A DNA stretch of 64,000 nt, taken from positions 1 through 64,000 of the forward strand of contig JARRJC010000003.1 of the NCBI GenBank assembly GCA_037379885.1. The letters run 5' to 3'. The notes under the pieces were generated by a model. The model had not been told where the DNA came from. It saw nothing but the letters and a program-made list of their open reading frames with translations, and searched no databases. How positions within the stretch are numbered: the stretch's first letter is position 1; every line of letters begins with the position of its first letter. Positions 1-11,224 of the stretch are shown here, piece by piece. Position numbers and translations under genes: made by a program. This stretch comes from Limibacillus sp. Lineage in GTDB: Bacteria; Pseudomonadota; Alphaproteobacteria; Kiloniellales; CECT-8803.

Positions 1-461
1 GCCAAGGGGCTGGCGAAGATCCGGTCGCCGCCGGACTTGGCGGGGGACGCGCTTCCGCCGGATGCCGCCGGCTGGGCTGCGGGCTGGGCTTCGGACTTTG
101 GCGCGGGCTCGGATTTAGGCGCAGGCTCAGCTGCTTCCTTCTTCTCCTCCTTGGGCGCTTCGGCCTTGCTTCCCTGCTTCGGAGAAGCGTCGGCGCCTTC
201 CAGGTCGTCCGCACTCTCCCCCTCTTCCAGCAGCAGCGCGATCACCTCGTTGACCGGCACGCCCTCCGTGCCTTCGGCCACGACGATCTTGCCGAGCGTC
301 CCCTCTTCGACCGCTTCCACCTCCATGGTGGCCTTGTCGGTCTCGATCTCGGCGATCACATCGCCGGAGTTGACCTCGTCGCCTTCCTTGACGAGCCATT
401 TGGCCAGCTTGCCCTCCGTCATGGTGGGCGAAAGTGCCGGCATCAGAACCTGAACGGGCAT
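1..461 (-). CDS. pdhC: Pyruvate dehydrogenase E2, dihydrolipoamide acetyltransferase (5' part only)
   Basis: This is the N-terminal 153 codons of the E2 core of the pyruvate dehydrogenase complex, which moves the acetyl group from lipoamide to CoA. The gene runs off the left edge. The ATG at 459-461 follows a good GGGGAGG ribosome-binding site. Residues 1-78 form a lipoyl domain with the lipoylation lysine K43 in [10 protein letters not shown] mobile Ala/Pro/Lys/Glu-rich linker follows, and the last visible residues, RIFASPLA, begin the peripheral-subunit-binding domain. It lies 27 nt downstream of pdhB in the same operon. The catalytic domain is outside the window, so a sister 2-oxo-acid E2 cannot be strictly excluded, but the neighbours make PDH by far the likeliest. 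Confidence 0.93.
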   Translation of the reverse strand, partial: MPVQVLMPALSPTMTEGKLAKWLVKEGDEVNSGDVIAEIETDKATMEVEAVEEGTLGKIVVAEGTEGVPVNEVIALLLEEGESADDLEGADASPKQGSKAEAPKEEKKEAAEPAPKSEPAPKSEAQPAAQPAASGGSASPAKSGGDRIFASPL

Positions 462-488
462 TTCAATTCCTCCCCGAAGACCGGGTTA

Positions 489-1910
489 TCAGTCGCGGTA
501 GCAGACGGCCTTGGCCGCCGCCACGATATGCTCGGCCTGGGGCAGCGCCAGCTTTTCCAGGTTGGCGGCATAGGGCATTGGCACGTCCTTGCCGCAGACC
601 CGCGCCACCGGCGCATCCAGCCAATCGAAGGCCTGCTCCATCATGATCGCGGCCATTTCGGAGCCGATGCCGCAAACGGCCCAGCCCTCTTCGACCGAGA
701 CCAGACGGTTGGTCTTCTTCACCGAGTTGATGATTGTTTCGGCGTCCAGCGGGCGCAGCGAACGCAGGTCGATGACCTCCGCGTCAATGCCTTCCTCGGC
801 CAGCTGGGCCGCCGCCTCCAGGGCCATGCCGACGCAGACCGAATAGCCGACCAGCGTCACGTCGCTGCCCTTCTTCACCACCTTCGCCTTGCCGATGGGG
901 ACGGTCCAATCGTCGCTCTTCGGCACCTCGAAGGACTGGCCGTAGAGGATTTCGTTCTCCAGGAAGACCACGGGATCCGGATCGCGGATCGCCGCTTTCA
1001 GGAGACCCTTCGCATCGGCCGCCGAATAGGGCGCCACCACCTTCAATCCGGGGATATGCGCATACCAGGAAGCATAGTCCTGGGAGTGCTGGGCGGCCAC
1101 GCGCGAAGCCGCGCCGTTGGGGCCGCGGAACACGATGGGCACATGCACCTGTCCGCCGGACATGTAGAGCTGCTTGGCGGCGGAGTTGATGATGTGGTCG
1201 ATCGCCTGCATGGCGAAGTTGAAGGTCATGAACTCGACGATGGGCTTCAGCCCGTAATAGGCGGCGCCCGTGCCGAGACCGGCAAAGCCCATCTCGGTGA
1301 TCGGCGTGTCGATCACGCGCTTGGCGCCGAACTCGTCGAGAAGACCCTGGGTCACTTTGTAGGCGCCCTGATATTCGGCCACCTCCTCGCCCATGACGAA
1401 GACCTTGTCGTCGGCCCGCATCTCCTCGGCCATGGCGTCGCGCAGCGCTTCACGGACGGTCAGGGTCTCGGTCTCCCCGGTCCATTCCGGCTCGTCCTGC
1501 TCTCCGCTGGACTGCCCGGTGGCGACCGGTTGAGGTACCTCTTCAGGCGCGGCGGCCCGGGCCGGCTGAGACGCGGGAGCCTCTGCCGCTTCGTCGTCGC
1601 TCGAATCTCCATTCGAATCGTCAGAGGGGGCCGCCGTGTCGGCGCCCTCCAGCGCGCTCTCGTCCTCGCCTTCTTCGAGCAGCAGGGCGATGGGGCTGTT
1701 GACGGCGACACCCTCGGTGCCTTCCTCGACCAGTATCTTGCCGAGCTTGCCTTCCTCGACCGCCTCGACCTCCATGGTGGCCTTGTCGGTCTCGATCTCC
1801 GCGATGACGTCGCCGGCGCTTACCTCGTCGCCGACCGACTTCACCCATTTCGCCAGCTTGCCCTCGGTCATCGTGGGCGAAAGTGCCGGCATCAGCACTT
1901 GAACGGGCAT
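489..1910 (-). CDS. pdhB: Pyruvate dehydrogenase E1 component, beta subunit, with N-terminal lipoyl domain
   Basis: Beta subunit (473 aa) of the alpha2beta2 E1, which decarboxylates pyruvate on thiamine diphosphate. Residues 1-78 are a complete lipoyl domain with the target lysine K43 in ETDKATMEV, followed by an acidic Ser/Asp/Glu/Pro linker to about residue 145. The E1-beta pyrimidine-binding and transketolase C-terminal domains fill the remainder ([29 protein letters not shown]). The lipoyl fusion makes it about 140 residues longer than an ordinary E1-beta. This architecture is known from alphaproteobacteria. The gene follows pdhA after 41 nt. Its lipoyl domain is strikingly like that of pdhC in both protein and DNA. 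Confidence 0.97.
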   Translation of the reverse strand: MPVQVLMPALSPTMTEGKLAKWVKSVGDEVSAGDVIAEIETDKATMEVEAVEEGKLGKILVEEGTEGVAVNSPIALLLEEGEDESALEGADTAAPSDDSNGDSSDDEAAEAPASQPARAAAPEEVPQPVATGQSSGEQDEPEWTGETETLTVREALRDAMAEEMRADDKVFVMGEEVAEYQGAYKVTQGLLDEFGAKRVIDTPITEMGFAGLGTGAAYYGLKPIVEFMTFNFAMQAIDHIINSAAKQLYMSGGQVHVPIVFRGPNGAASRVAAQHSQDYASWYAHIPGLKVVAPYSAADAKGLLKAAIRDPDPVVFLENEILYGQSFEVPKSDDWTVPIGKAKVVKKGSDVTLVGYSVCVGMALEAAAQLAEEGIDAEVIDLRSLRPLDAETIINSVKKTNRLVSVEEGWAVCGIGSEMAAIMMEQAFDWLDAPVARVCGKDVPMPYAANLEKLALPQAEHIVAAAKAVCYRD

Positions 1911-1951
1911 TTTCTTGCCTCCCTAAAGCGTTTTTTACCGGTCTCGGCGAC

Positions 1952-3010
1952 TCAGAGTTCGAGCGCGTAGACGTCGGTCCAGAGTTCGGAGGGATCCGGC
2001 TCGGGACTGTTCTGAGCGAAATCCGCGGCGTCGGAGATGATGTCCTTCACCTCCCGGTCGATCCCCTTCAGCGTGTCCTCGTCGCTCACCTTGTTTTCCA
2101 GGATGAGCTTCTTCAACTGATCGATGGGATCGTGCTCGGTGCGCATCTTCTGCACCTCTTCGCGGGTCCGGTACTTGGCCGGGTCCGACATGGAGTGGCC
2201 GCGATAGCGGTAGGTCATCATCTCGAGGATGTAGGGACCCTCCCCTTTACGCACCTTCTCGATGATGGCGGCGGTTTCCTCCTGGACCTTGATGACGTCC
2301 ATGCCGTCGATCTGCTTGCCCGGAATGCCGTAAGCCTCGCCGCGCTTATAGAGCTCGGTCGATGCCGAGGCGCGCTGGACGGAGGTACCCATGCCGTAGC
2401 GGTTGTTCTCGATCACGTAGATGACCGGCAGCTTCCAGAGCGCGGCCATGTTGAAGGACTCATAGACCTGTCCCTGGTTCACCGCGCCGTCGCCCAGATA
2501 ACAGAAGTGGACCGTGTCCTCGCCCAGGTACTTCTGGGCGAAGCCGATGCCCGTGCCGATGGGCACCTGCGCGCCCACGATGCCATGGCCGCCGAAGAAC
2601 TTCTTCTCCCGGCTGAACATGTGCATGGAGCCGCCCTTGCCCTTGGAGTAACCGTCCTTGCGGCCGGTCAGCTCGGCCATCACGCCCTTTGAGTCCATGC
2701 CGCTGGCGAGCATGTGCCCGTGACAGCGGTACGAGGCGACCACGCTGTCCTCGTCCGTCATGTTGGCGTGAATGCCCGTCACCACGGCCTCCTGCCCGAT
2801 GTACAGGTGACAGAAGCCACCGATCAGGCCCATGCCGTACATCTGGCCCGCCTTCTCTTCGAAGCGGCGGATCAGCAGCATCTCCCGATAGTAGCTGAGC
2901 AGCTTTTCAGCGCTGTAGTTGGTGCTGGATGACGTCTTGGATTTGCGGGTGCGCTTGCGCGCGGGGGACTGACTGGCGGAGCTTGAGCTCGCGCTTTTCC
3001 TGGTCGCCAT
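1952..3010 (-). CDS. pdhA: Pyruvate dehydrogenase E1 component, alpha subunit
   Basis: Alpha subunit (352 aa) of the thiamine-diphosphate-dependent E1. The ThDP motif is GDG at residues 173-175 with the closing NN at 202-203. The phosphorylation-loop region YRYRGHSMSDPAKYR of the E1-alpha family is present. Residues 1-32 are a Ser/Lys/Arg-rich, probably disordered leader that is not part of the catalytic fold; such leaders occur in alphaproteobacterial PdhA. First gene of pdhA-pdhB-pdhC, with its own promoter region at 3011-3196. The start is supported by GGCAGGGAG 5 nt upstream of the ATG. Confidence 0.97.
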   Translation of the reverse strand: MATRKSASSSSASQSPARKRTRKSKTSSSTNYSAEKLLSYYREMLLIRRFEEKAGQMYGMGLIGGFCHLYIGQEAVVTGIHANMTDEDSVVASYRCHGHMLASGMDSKGVMAELTGRKDGYSKGKGGSMHMFSREKKFFGGHGIVGAQVPIGTGIGFAQKYLGEDTVHFCYLGDGAVNQGQVYESFNMAALWKLPVIYVIENNRYGMGTSVQRASASTELYKRGEAYGIPGKQIDGMDVIKVQEETAAIIEKVRKGEGPYILEMMTYRYRGHSMSDPAKYRTREEVQKMRTEHDPIDQLKKLILENKVSDEDTLKGIDREVKDIISDAADFAQNSPEPDPSELWTDVYALEL

Positions 3011-3028
3011 GACTCTCCCTGCCTATGG

Positions 3029-3048
3029 TTGACTGCGCTTGACTGCGC
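3029..3048. repeat. 10-bp tandem repeat in the pdhA leader
   Basis: TTGACTGCGC occurs twice in direct tandem (3029-3038 and 3039-3048), 18 bases upstream of the pdhA start codon and downstream of the proposed -10. A third partial copy (GCGCATTGC) follows. It lies in the transcribed leader if the promoter call at 3062-3090 is right. Its function is unknown; it could be a protein-binding site or a simple duplication. Confidence 0.6.
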
Positions 3049-3061
3049 ATTGCTGAGGTCA

Positions 3062-3090
3062 ACGATAGGCCCATAACGAGAAAATTGCAA
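3062..3090 (-). promoter_or_regulatory. Putative sigma70-type promoter of pdhA-pdhB-pdhC
   Basis: On the minus strand, -35 TTGCAA (3085-3090) is followed after 17 bp by -10 TATCGT (3062-3067). It lies about 50 bases upstream of the pdhA ATG in the gap after ftsB. Both hexamers are imperfect but the spacing is ideal, and the -35 lies inside an inverted repeat. Inferred from sequence only. Confidence 0.45.
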
Positions 3091-3117
3091 CGCGACCTAA
3101 CGCGTTGCAATTTCTCG
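3077..3117. promoter_or_regulatory. Inverted repeat overlapping the pdhA -35: likely operator
   Basis: ATTGCAACGCG (3084-3094) is perfectly mirrored by CGCGTTGCAAT (3101-3111) around a 6-nt spacer, and the dyad extends through CGAGAA/TTCTCG to 3077 and 3117 with one unpaired A. Each arm contains the self-palindrome TTGCAA, with the two centres 20 bp (about two helical turns) apart. The dyad covers the proposed -35, the position expected for a repressor. The cognate regulator is not identifiable in the window. Confidence 0.55.
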
Positions 3118-3196
3118 ATTTTCTTTTATTTAACTTGATATTAGTTCAGGCTGCTCGAAACGGAATTCACGTCGCCGTCGCCCAGATTACCCCTGG

Positions 3197-3526
3197 TTAA
3201 TTCCCCCGGGGATTCCCATCGAAACGAACCACGCCGTCGGTCGGCTGCCCGTAGTTCAGCAGCAGTCGCGCGCGCTCGTCGAGAAGATCGAGGTCGAGAC
3301 TCTCAGGACGCAAACCGGCCACCTTCATCTCCAAGGCGGCGCGCTGTTCGGAAACAGCGGCGGACTGGAGCTCGGCCTGCTGAAGCTCCTTGTTGAGCTT
3401 CACATAGGCAAGAAAGCCCCGCTCGCCCTGCACCGCATGGAAGCCGAAGTAGACCACCATGCAGGCCGCGAAGACCTGGAGCGACACGGCGACGCCGCGC
3501 TTGCGTATTTCCTGTAGCATCGACAT
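3197..3526 (-). CDS. ftsB: Septum formation initiator FtsB/DivIC family protein
   Basis: A 109-residue single-pass inner-membrane protein of the divisome; in the family, FtsB bridges FtsL and FtsQ. A short basic N-terminus (residues 1-10) precedes one hydrophobic helix at about 13-31. A periplasmic coiled coil then runs to about 70, followed by the family C-terminal region with ERARLLLNYG. The location between eno and pdhA is the standard one for alphaproteobacterial ftsB and supports the call more strongly than the weakly conserved sequence. The start could also be Met3 at 3520. The preceding 171 bases up to eno hold no other gene. Confidence 0.85.
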   Translation of the reverse strand: MSMLQEIRKRGVAVSLQVFAACMVVYFGFHAVQGERGFLAYVKLNKELQQAELQSAAVSEQRAALEMKVAGLRPESLDLDLLDERARLLLNYGQPTDGVVRFDGNPRGN

Positions 3527-3697
3527 GCCCCTATGGAACCACCAAGCGACTCGGCGCGCAATCTAAAAAATTCAATGATTCCAAGGGGATTCCCGGTGTG
3601 ACTCAAAAGACTCTATGTTCTCTTTTTGATCACCCTGGCCCAAAGGGCCACCACTATATCTAGTAGCAGTTCGGGAAGCTCGCCAACTAGCCCGCCG

Positions 3698-4999
<1,302 letters not shown>

Positions 5000-5090
5000 C
5001 TAGCAGCGAAGGAAAGAAGAGAGCAGAGGAATAGCGCCTCGCCGCGCGAGCGGCAAGCTGAAGCGGCCCCGAAAGGCGGCTGAGTCCAAA

Positions 5091-5939
5091 TCAGATCGAA
5101 ACGGGATGCGCCTTGGCGACCTTGTCGAGCTCCGCCATGACCGAGAGCATCTCCTTCAACCGGGTCAGCGGAATCATGTTCGGCCCGTCGGAGGGGGCGT
5201 TGTCGGGGTCTTGGTGGGTCTCCGCGAAGACCGCGGCGACGCCGACCGCAATGGCGGCGCGGGCCAGGACCGGCGCGAACTCGCGCTGTCCGCCCGAGGA
5301 GGTGCCCTGCCCGCCCGGCTGCTGCACCGAGTGGGTCGCATCGAAGACGATGGGACAGCCGGTGTCGCGCGCCATGATGGGCAAACCGCGCATGTCGGAG
5401 ACCAGGGTGTTGTACCCGAAGGAGGCGCCGCGCTCGGTCAGAAGCACGCGCTCGTTGCCGGCCTCCTTCAGCTTGGCGAACACGTTCTTCATGTCCCAGG
5501 GCGCCAGGAACTGGCCCTTCTTCACATTGATCGCGGCACCGGTTTCGGCGGCGGCGATCAAAAGGTCCGTCTGGCGGCAGAGGAAGGCCGGGATCTGGAG
5601 CACGTCCACCGCCTCGGCGGCCGGCGCGCACTGCTCGGGCAGGTGCACGTCCGTCAGCGTGGGGCAGCCGGTCGAGGCCCGCACCTCGGCCAGAATCTCC
5701 AGCCCCTCCCCGATCCCAACACCGCGCGCGGCCTTGAGGGAGGTCCGGTTCGCCTTGTCGAAGGAGGACTTATAGATGAGCGGGATGCCCAAGGCGTCCG
5801 TGATCTCCTTGATCGCCTGGCTGGTCTCCAGCGCATGCTGGCGGCTTTCGATCTGGCAGGGACCGGCGATCAGGGTGAAGGGCCTGTCGTTGGCGACGGT
5901 CAGGTCGCCGATGGCGACGCTACGGTTAGGCTCGGACAT
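5091..5939 (-). CDS. kdsA: 3-deoxy-8-phosphooctulonate (Kdo-8-P) synthase
   Basis: Condenses arabinose 5-phosphate with phosphoenolpyruvate to Kdo-8-phosphate, the committed step to the LPS inner-core sugar. The protein is 282 aa. IAGPCQIES places a cysteine (C28) at the position that distinguishes the metal-dependent class from the metal-free E. coli class, which has Asn there, so a metal-dependent enzyme is inferred. [11 protein letters not shown] and [12 protein letters not shown] are further family motifs. It begins 31 nt downstream of pyrG, so the two are probably co-transcribed. Confidence 0.96.
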   Translation of the reverse strand: MSEPNRSVAIGDLTVANDRPFTLIAGPCQIESRQHALETSQAIKEITDALGIPLIYKSSFDKANRTSLKAARGVGIGEGLEILAEVRASTGCPTLTDVHLPEQCAPAAEAVDVLQIPAFLCRQTDLLIAAAETGAAINVKKGQFLAPWDMKNVFAKLKEAGNERVLLTERGASFGYNTLVSDMRGLPIMARDTGCPIVFDATHSVQQPGGQGTSSGGQREFAPVLARAAIAVGVAAVFAETHQDPDNAPSDGPNMIPLTRLKEMLSVMAELDKVAKAHPVSI

Positions 5940-5970
5940 GGGCTTTGCTGCCTCGATAACGGCGCCCCGG

Positions 5971-7605
<1,635 letters not shown>

Positions 7606-7743
7606 CTATCGGGCCTAACTCCTTTCGGAGCAAGCCTCCCTCTATCGCTCGTTCCTGCCCGCCGTGGAACCCAGAAGGGCCTGCCCCGGCAACCCTATGA
7701 TTCGCCGCACTTTGGCGGCGTGGCGCGCGCCGAATTCCGAAGC

Positions 7744-7790
7744 GCACAAAAGAAATCGCGCCGGACCAGGAAGCTCCCGATCCGGCGCGA
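7744..7790 (-). terminator. Rho-independent terminator after secG
   Basis: On the minus strand a perfect 10-bp stem TCGCGCCGGA/TCCGGCGCGA (7756-7765 with 7781-7790) around a 15-nt loop is followed at once by TTTCTTTTG. It begins 13 nt past the secG stop codon. This separates tpiA-secG from pyrG-kdsA. Confidence 0.85.
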
Positions 7791-7803
7791 CTCGAGTCGT
7801 CCG

Positions 7804-8178
7804 TTACTGAACCGGCACGCTGGGCGCGCTCGGCTCGCTATCGCTACTGCCGTCCGTGCCCTCTTCGGCCGGGAGCGGCGCCAGGGGCGCGAGCTGCTCG
7901 CTGCCGCCCAGGTCGTCAAGAACCGACGAACCGCCTTCACGGTCCACGCCCGAGAGGATCGTGAGCACGACGCTCAGTCCCATGAAGCAGGCTGCGAGAA
8001 TGGCAGTGGTGCGGGTCAAGAGGTTGGCGGTACCGCGACCGGTGAGGAAACCTCCGCCGCCACCGCCGCCGCCACCGCCGCCGATGCCGAGCGCGCCGCC
8101 TTCACTGCGCTGCATCAGCACGACGCCGATCATGGCGAGCGTGACCAACAGAAAGATGACGAGGATGATCGAAAACAT
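7804..8178 (-). CDS. secG: Preprotein translocase subunit SecG
   Basis: Small accessory subunit of the SecYEG channel (124 aa). The N-terminal helix MFSIILVIFLLVTLAMIGVV is followed by the family segment LMQRSEGGALGIGG, a second membrane helix at about 58-76, and a C-terminal Ser/Glu/Pro-rich tail of roughly 48 residues. The inter-helix loop contains 11 consecutive glycines (8050-8082), longer than the short glycine-rich stretch usual in the family. The position between tpiA and pyrG is standard. It is followed by a strong terminator. Confidence 0.95.
   Translation of the reverse strand: MFSIILVIFLLVTLAMIGVVLMQRSEGGALGIGGGGGGGGGGGFLTGRGTANLLTRTTAILAACFMGLSVVLTILSGVDREGGSSVLDDLGGSEQLAPLAPLPAEEGTDGSSDSEPSAPSVPVQ
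8050..8082 (-). repeat. Glycine-codon run inside secG
   Basis: Eleven consecutive GGN codons, mostly GGC with GGT/GGA interruptions, encode the cytoplasmic loop of SecG. Such a triplet tract could vary in length by slippage in steps of whole codons, which would not break the frame. Confidence 0.8.
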
Positions 8179-8307
8179 GGAGCTTTCCGCTTCCCAGCAA
8201 GTCCTTGGCGGGCGCCCGGTTTTCTCTTCCAGGAAAGGCCCGGCTGCCGCCGTTCATTCAACACATGGCTTTCGGGAGGGGTATTTAGACCCTTTGACCC
8301 GCTATTG

Positions 8308-9051
8308 CTAGGGGCAAGCGCGCGCGATCTCCCAAAAATCGTCGGCCTTCAGGCTGGCGCCTCCGACCAGCGCGCCATCGACATCCGCCAGAGCCAACAG
8401 CTCCGCGGCATTGTTGGGTTTCACCGAGCCGCCATAAAGGATCAGTGTGGCGGAGGCCTCCTCAGCACCCCGCATCTCCTCCAGGACGCGCCGCAGCTCC
8501 GCGTGAACCTCGGCAACGTCGTCAGGGGTCGCGCTCTTTCCCGTTCCGATCGCCCAGACCGGTTCGTAGGCAACGACAGCGGTGCCGCCCTCAGGCAGAG
8601 AGCCGCGAAGCTGATCCGCTACGATAGAGAGCGCGCGTCCAGCCTCCCGCTCCTCCAGGCTTTCCCCCAGGCAGACGATGGGCGTCAGGCCCGCGGCCAG
8701 CGCGGCCTCCGCCTTCGCCTTGACCAGGGCGTCGCTCTCGTCGTGGTCGGCGCGCCTTTCGGAGTGGCCGACGATCACATGGCTGCACCCCAGGTCCGCC
8801 AGCATGGGCGCGGCGATGTCTCCGGTGTGCGCGCCGCCGGGCTCGCTGTGGCAGTCCTGTCCGCCGAGCGCGATGGGGCCGCTGGACAGGACCCCGCCCA
8901 CGGTCATGATCAGCGTCGCCGGCGGGCAGACCAGAAGGTCGCAATTCGGACTCTCACCCGCCGCCAGGTTGCTCAGGGCGCGCGCAAGCTCCACCCCATC
9001 GCCCAGAAGGCCGTTCATCTTCCAATTGCCCGCAATCAGCTTCCGCCTCAT
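8308..9051 (-). CDS. tpiA: Triosephosphate isomerase
   Basis: Interconverts dihydroxyacetone phosphate and glyceraldehyde 3-phosphate (TIM barrel, 247 aa). Catalytic residues are K11 in GNWKMNG, H96 in VGHSERR and E163 in [10 protein letters not shown], with the phosphate loop [11 protein letters not shown] chose the ATG at 9051, which is preceded by GGGGTCGAG. A GTG at 9069 in the same frame would add six residues absent from the family. It is transcribed away from ppiD; the 232-base divergent region between them must hold both promoters, but I see no clear hexamers there. secG follows after 129 nt. Confidence 0.97.
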   Translation of the reverse strand: MRRKLIAGNWKMNGLLGDGVELARALSNLAAGESPNCDLLVCPPATLIMTVGGVLSSGPIALGGQDCHSEPGGAHTGDIAAPMLADLGCSHVIVGHSERRADHDESDALVKAKAEAALAAGLTPIVCLGESLEEREAGRALSIVADQLRGSLPEGGTAVVAYEPVWAIGTGKSATPDDVAEVHAELRRVLEEMRGAEEASATLILYGGSVKPNNAAELLALADVDGALVGGASLKADDFWEIARACP

Positions 9052-9283
9052 CTCGACCCCGTTCTTCACCCGTCAATCGCAAGGCTTGCTGGTAGCACGA
9101 AGAGCCCCGGCTTTCCAGGGTCCGAGGGGGGTGGGAAGAGCGCCGCTCTTTGGCGGTTGCCGGGTCTTGAGCGCCTCTCTAAGATGCGCGCCGCGCCGCC
9201 CCCTTGGCGGCGCCGTTCGCCGCACCGTTGAAAGAGGTCCCGCGTCAGCCGGGGACCGCCAGGAAGGACCTGAAGAGGCAATC

Positions 9284-11191
9284 ATGCTCAAGACCATGCG
9301 CAGCACCGTCGGCAAGATCGTAACGATCGGGCTCTTCGCTCTCCTGATCCTGAGTTTCGCCGTCTGGGGCATCGGCGACATCTTCAGGGGACAGGGTGCG
9401 GACAGCGTCGTTGCGAAGGTGGGCGATCGCGAGATCACCGTCGCGGAGTACAGCCGGGTCCTGCAACAGGAGGTCAACCGCACCCAGCAGATGCTGGGCC
9501 GTTCGCTGGATGGCGATCAGATCCGCGACTTCGGCGTGGCCGAACGCGCGCTGGAGCGCCTCATCACCCAGACCTCCATCGATCTTCTGAGCGACGATCT
9601 CGGCATGACGGTCACCGAGGAGCAGCTGCGCGAATCGATTCGCCAGGACCCCGGTTTCCAAGGGCCCGACGGACAGTTCGATCCCTCCTTGCTGCGCAAC
9701 GCGCTCTTCGCCAACAACATGAGCGAGTCGATGTTCCTGGGCGTCCTGAGCAAGTCCATCGCGCGCCAGCAGCTTCTGGACGCCGCCTTCGCGGGTCTGG
9801 AAGTCCCCGATGCCTTCGCCATGCCGCTTTACGCCTATGAGAATGAAACGCGCGATGCGCGCTACGTGACGCTGTTCCACAGCGCCTTCGCCGACATCGA
9901 AGACCCGGAGGAAGTCGCCCTTCAGAGCTTCTATCAGGAGCAGAAGCAGAACTTCATGGCGCCGGAGTACCGCGCCCTGACCGTGGTCCGCATCACCGCC
10001 GAAGACCTGATGGACGAGGTCGCGGTCAGCGAGGAGCAACTGCGCGAAGAATACGAGCTGCGCAAATCCAGTTTCGAGGTGCCGGAGACCCGCACCCTGA
10101 CCCAGGTCGTGTTGTCGGCCGAGGAGGACGCACAGGCGCTCGCCGCCGCCGCGCAGGAAGGCAAGACGCTTGCAGCCGCCGCCGAAGAGCTGGGCCTGCC
10201 CGGCCCTGTGGACCTCGGCAGCGTGACCAAGGATGAGCTGCCCGGCGCCGTCGCCGAGACCGCTTTCCAGGGAGAGGCCGGCAGCGTGGTCGGTCCCGCC
10301 GCCTCCCCCCTTGGTTTCCACGTCATTCGGATCGACAGCGTGACAGCCGGTTCGCTGCGTACCTTTGAAGAGGTGCGGGACGAACTGACGCGCGAGCTGA
10401 AGCGCGGCCAGGCTATCGACAGCCTCGTCACGCTGGCGAACGAGTTCGACGACACTATTGCCGGAGGCGCCTCGCTTGAGGAAGCCGCCGCGGCCTTGGC
10501 GCTGCCGATCCAGAGCATCGACGCGGTGGACCGCAGCGGGCGCACGCCCGATGGCGCCCTGGTGGAGGGCCTGGAGCCGCGCGAAGCGATCCTGACGGAG
10601 GCCTATCAGCTCGAACCGGGCCTCGAGAGCCTTCTGATCGAGACCGGCGACGACGGCTACTTCATGGTCCGGGTCGACGGCATCACGCCGGAAAGCGAGC
10701 GCCCCCTCTCCGAGGTTCGCGACAGCGTGATCCGCCGCTGGAAGCAGGAAGAGCGCGCCCGCCTTGCCGGGGAACTCGCCGAGGCGATCCAGGCCAAGGC
10801 CGCCGAGGGTCTGACCCTGGAAGCGGCGATCGAGGCGGTCGAGAAGCCCGAGGGCATGAATCTGGTCGTGGAGACGACAGAGGGCGTTGCCCGCAATGAG
10901 CGCGACCAGCAGAAGGTCCCCTCCCCGCAGTTCACCTCCACCCTGTTCCAGATGGAGCCCGAGGAGGTGCGCACCACCGTCGGCCCCCTGGCCGAGATCG
11001 TGGTTCGGCTGAGCGCCATCGAGACCCCGGAGCCCTCGGAAGATCAGCAGGCTCTCGACGACCTGCGGGCCGTCACCCTGGGGGCGATGCAGAACGACCT
11101 GGGCGCGCAGCTGCTTCAGGCTCTGCGCGAAGAACAGGGCGTCTCCGTGAACCGCCAGCAGATCGACCTGCTGCTCCAGAACTACCTCTAA
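9284..11191 (+). CDS. ppiD: Membrane-anchored periplasmic peptidyl-prolyl isomerase/chaperone PpiD
   Basis: An inner-membrane-anchored periplasmic folding factor acting on proteins leaving the Sec channel (635 aa). The short cytoplasmic tail MLKTMRSTVGK is followed by one membrane helix at residues 12-31. A SurA-like N-terminal chaperone domain then runs to about 220, a parvulin (PPIC) domain spans about 240-360 (ending SPLGFHVIRIDSV), and a long C-terminal helical region follows. The ATG at 9284 follows GAAGAGG. The frame stays open well upstream, but without a ribosome-binding site or homologous sequence. trpE starts 33 nt downstream, so the two are likely co-transcribed. Confidence 0.92.
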   Translation: MLKTMRSTVGKIVTIGLFALLILSFAVWGIGDIFRGQGADSVVAKVGDREITVAEYSRVLQQEVNRTQQMLGRSLDGDQIRDFGVAERALERLITQTSIDLLSDDLGMTVTEEQLRESIRQDPGFQGPDGQFDPSLLRNALFANNMSESMFLGVLSKSIARQQLLDAAFAGLEVPDAFAMPLYAYENETRDARYVTLFHSAFADIEDPEEVALQSFYQEQKQNFMAPEYRALTVVRITAEDLMDEVAVSEEQLREEYELRKSSFEVPETRTLTQVVLSAEEDAQALAAAAQEGKTLAAAAEELGLPGPVDLGSVTKDELPGAVAETAFQGEAGSVVGPAASPLGFHVIRIDSVTAGSLRTFEEVRDELTRELKRGQAIDSLVTLANEFDDTIAGGASLEEAAAALALPIQSIDAVDRSGRTPDGALVEGLEPREAILTEAYQLEPGLESLLIETGDDGYFMVRVDGITPESERPLSEVRDSVIRRWKQEERARLAGELAEAIQAKAAEGLTLEAAIEAVEKPEGMNLVVETTEGVARNERDQQKVPSPQFTSTLFQMEPEEVRTTVGPLAEIVVRLSAIETPEPSEDQQALDDLRAVTLGAMQNDLGAQLLQALREEQGVSVNRQQIDLLLQNYL

Positions 11192-11224
11192 CGCCGTCGC
11201 GGCCAGGAAGGCTTGGGCCCTCTC

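Noticed and set aside
3636-3650. Small hairpin TGGCCC-aaa-GGGCCA between eno and ftsB as a terminator of eno
   Set aside because: The stem is only 6 bp and there is no T-run on either strand after it.
8678-9283. In-frame upstream extension of ppiD by about 200 codons
   Set aside because: It would overlap tpiA on the other strand, has no homology, and would bury the membrane anchor inside the protein. The ATG at 9284 has a good ribosome-binding site.
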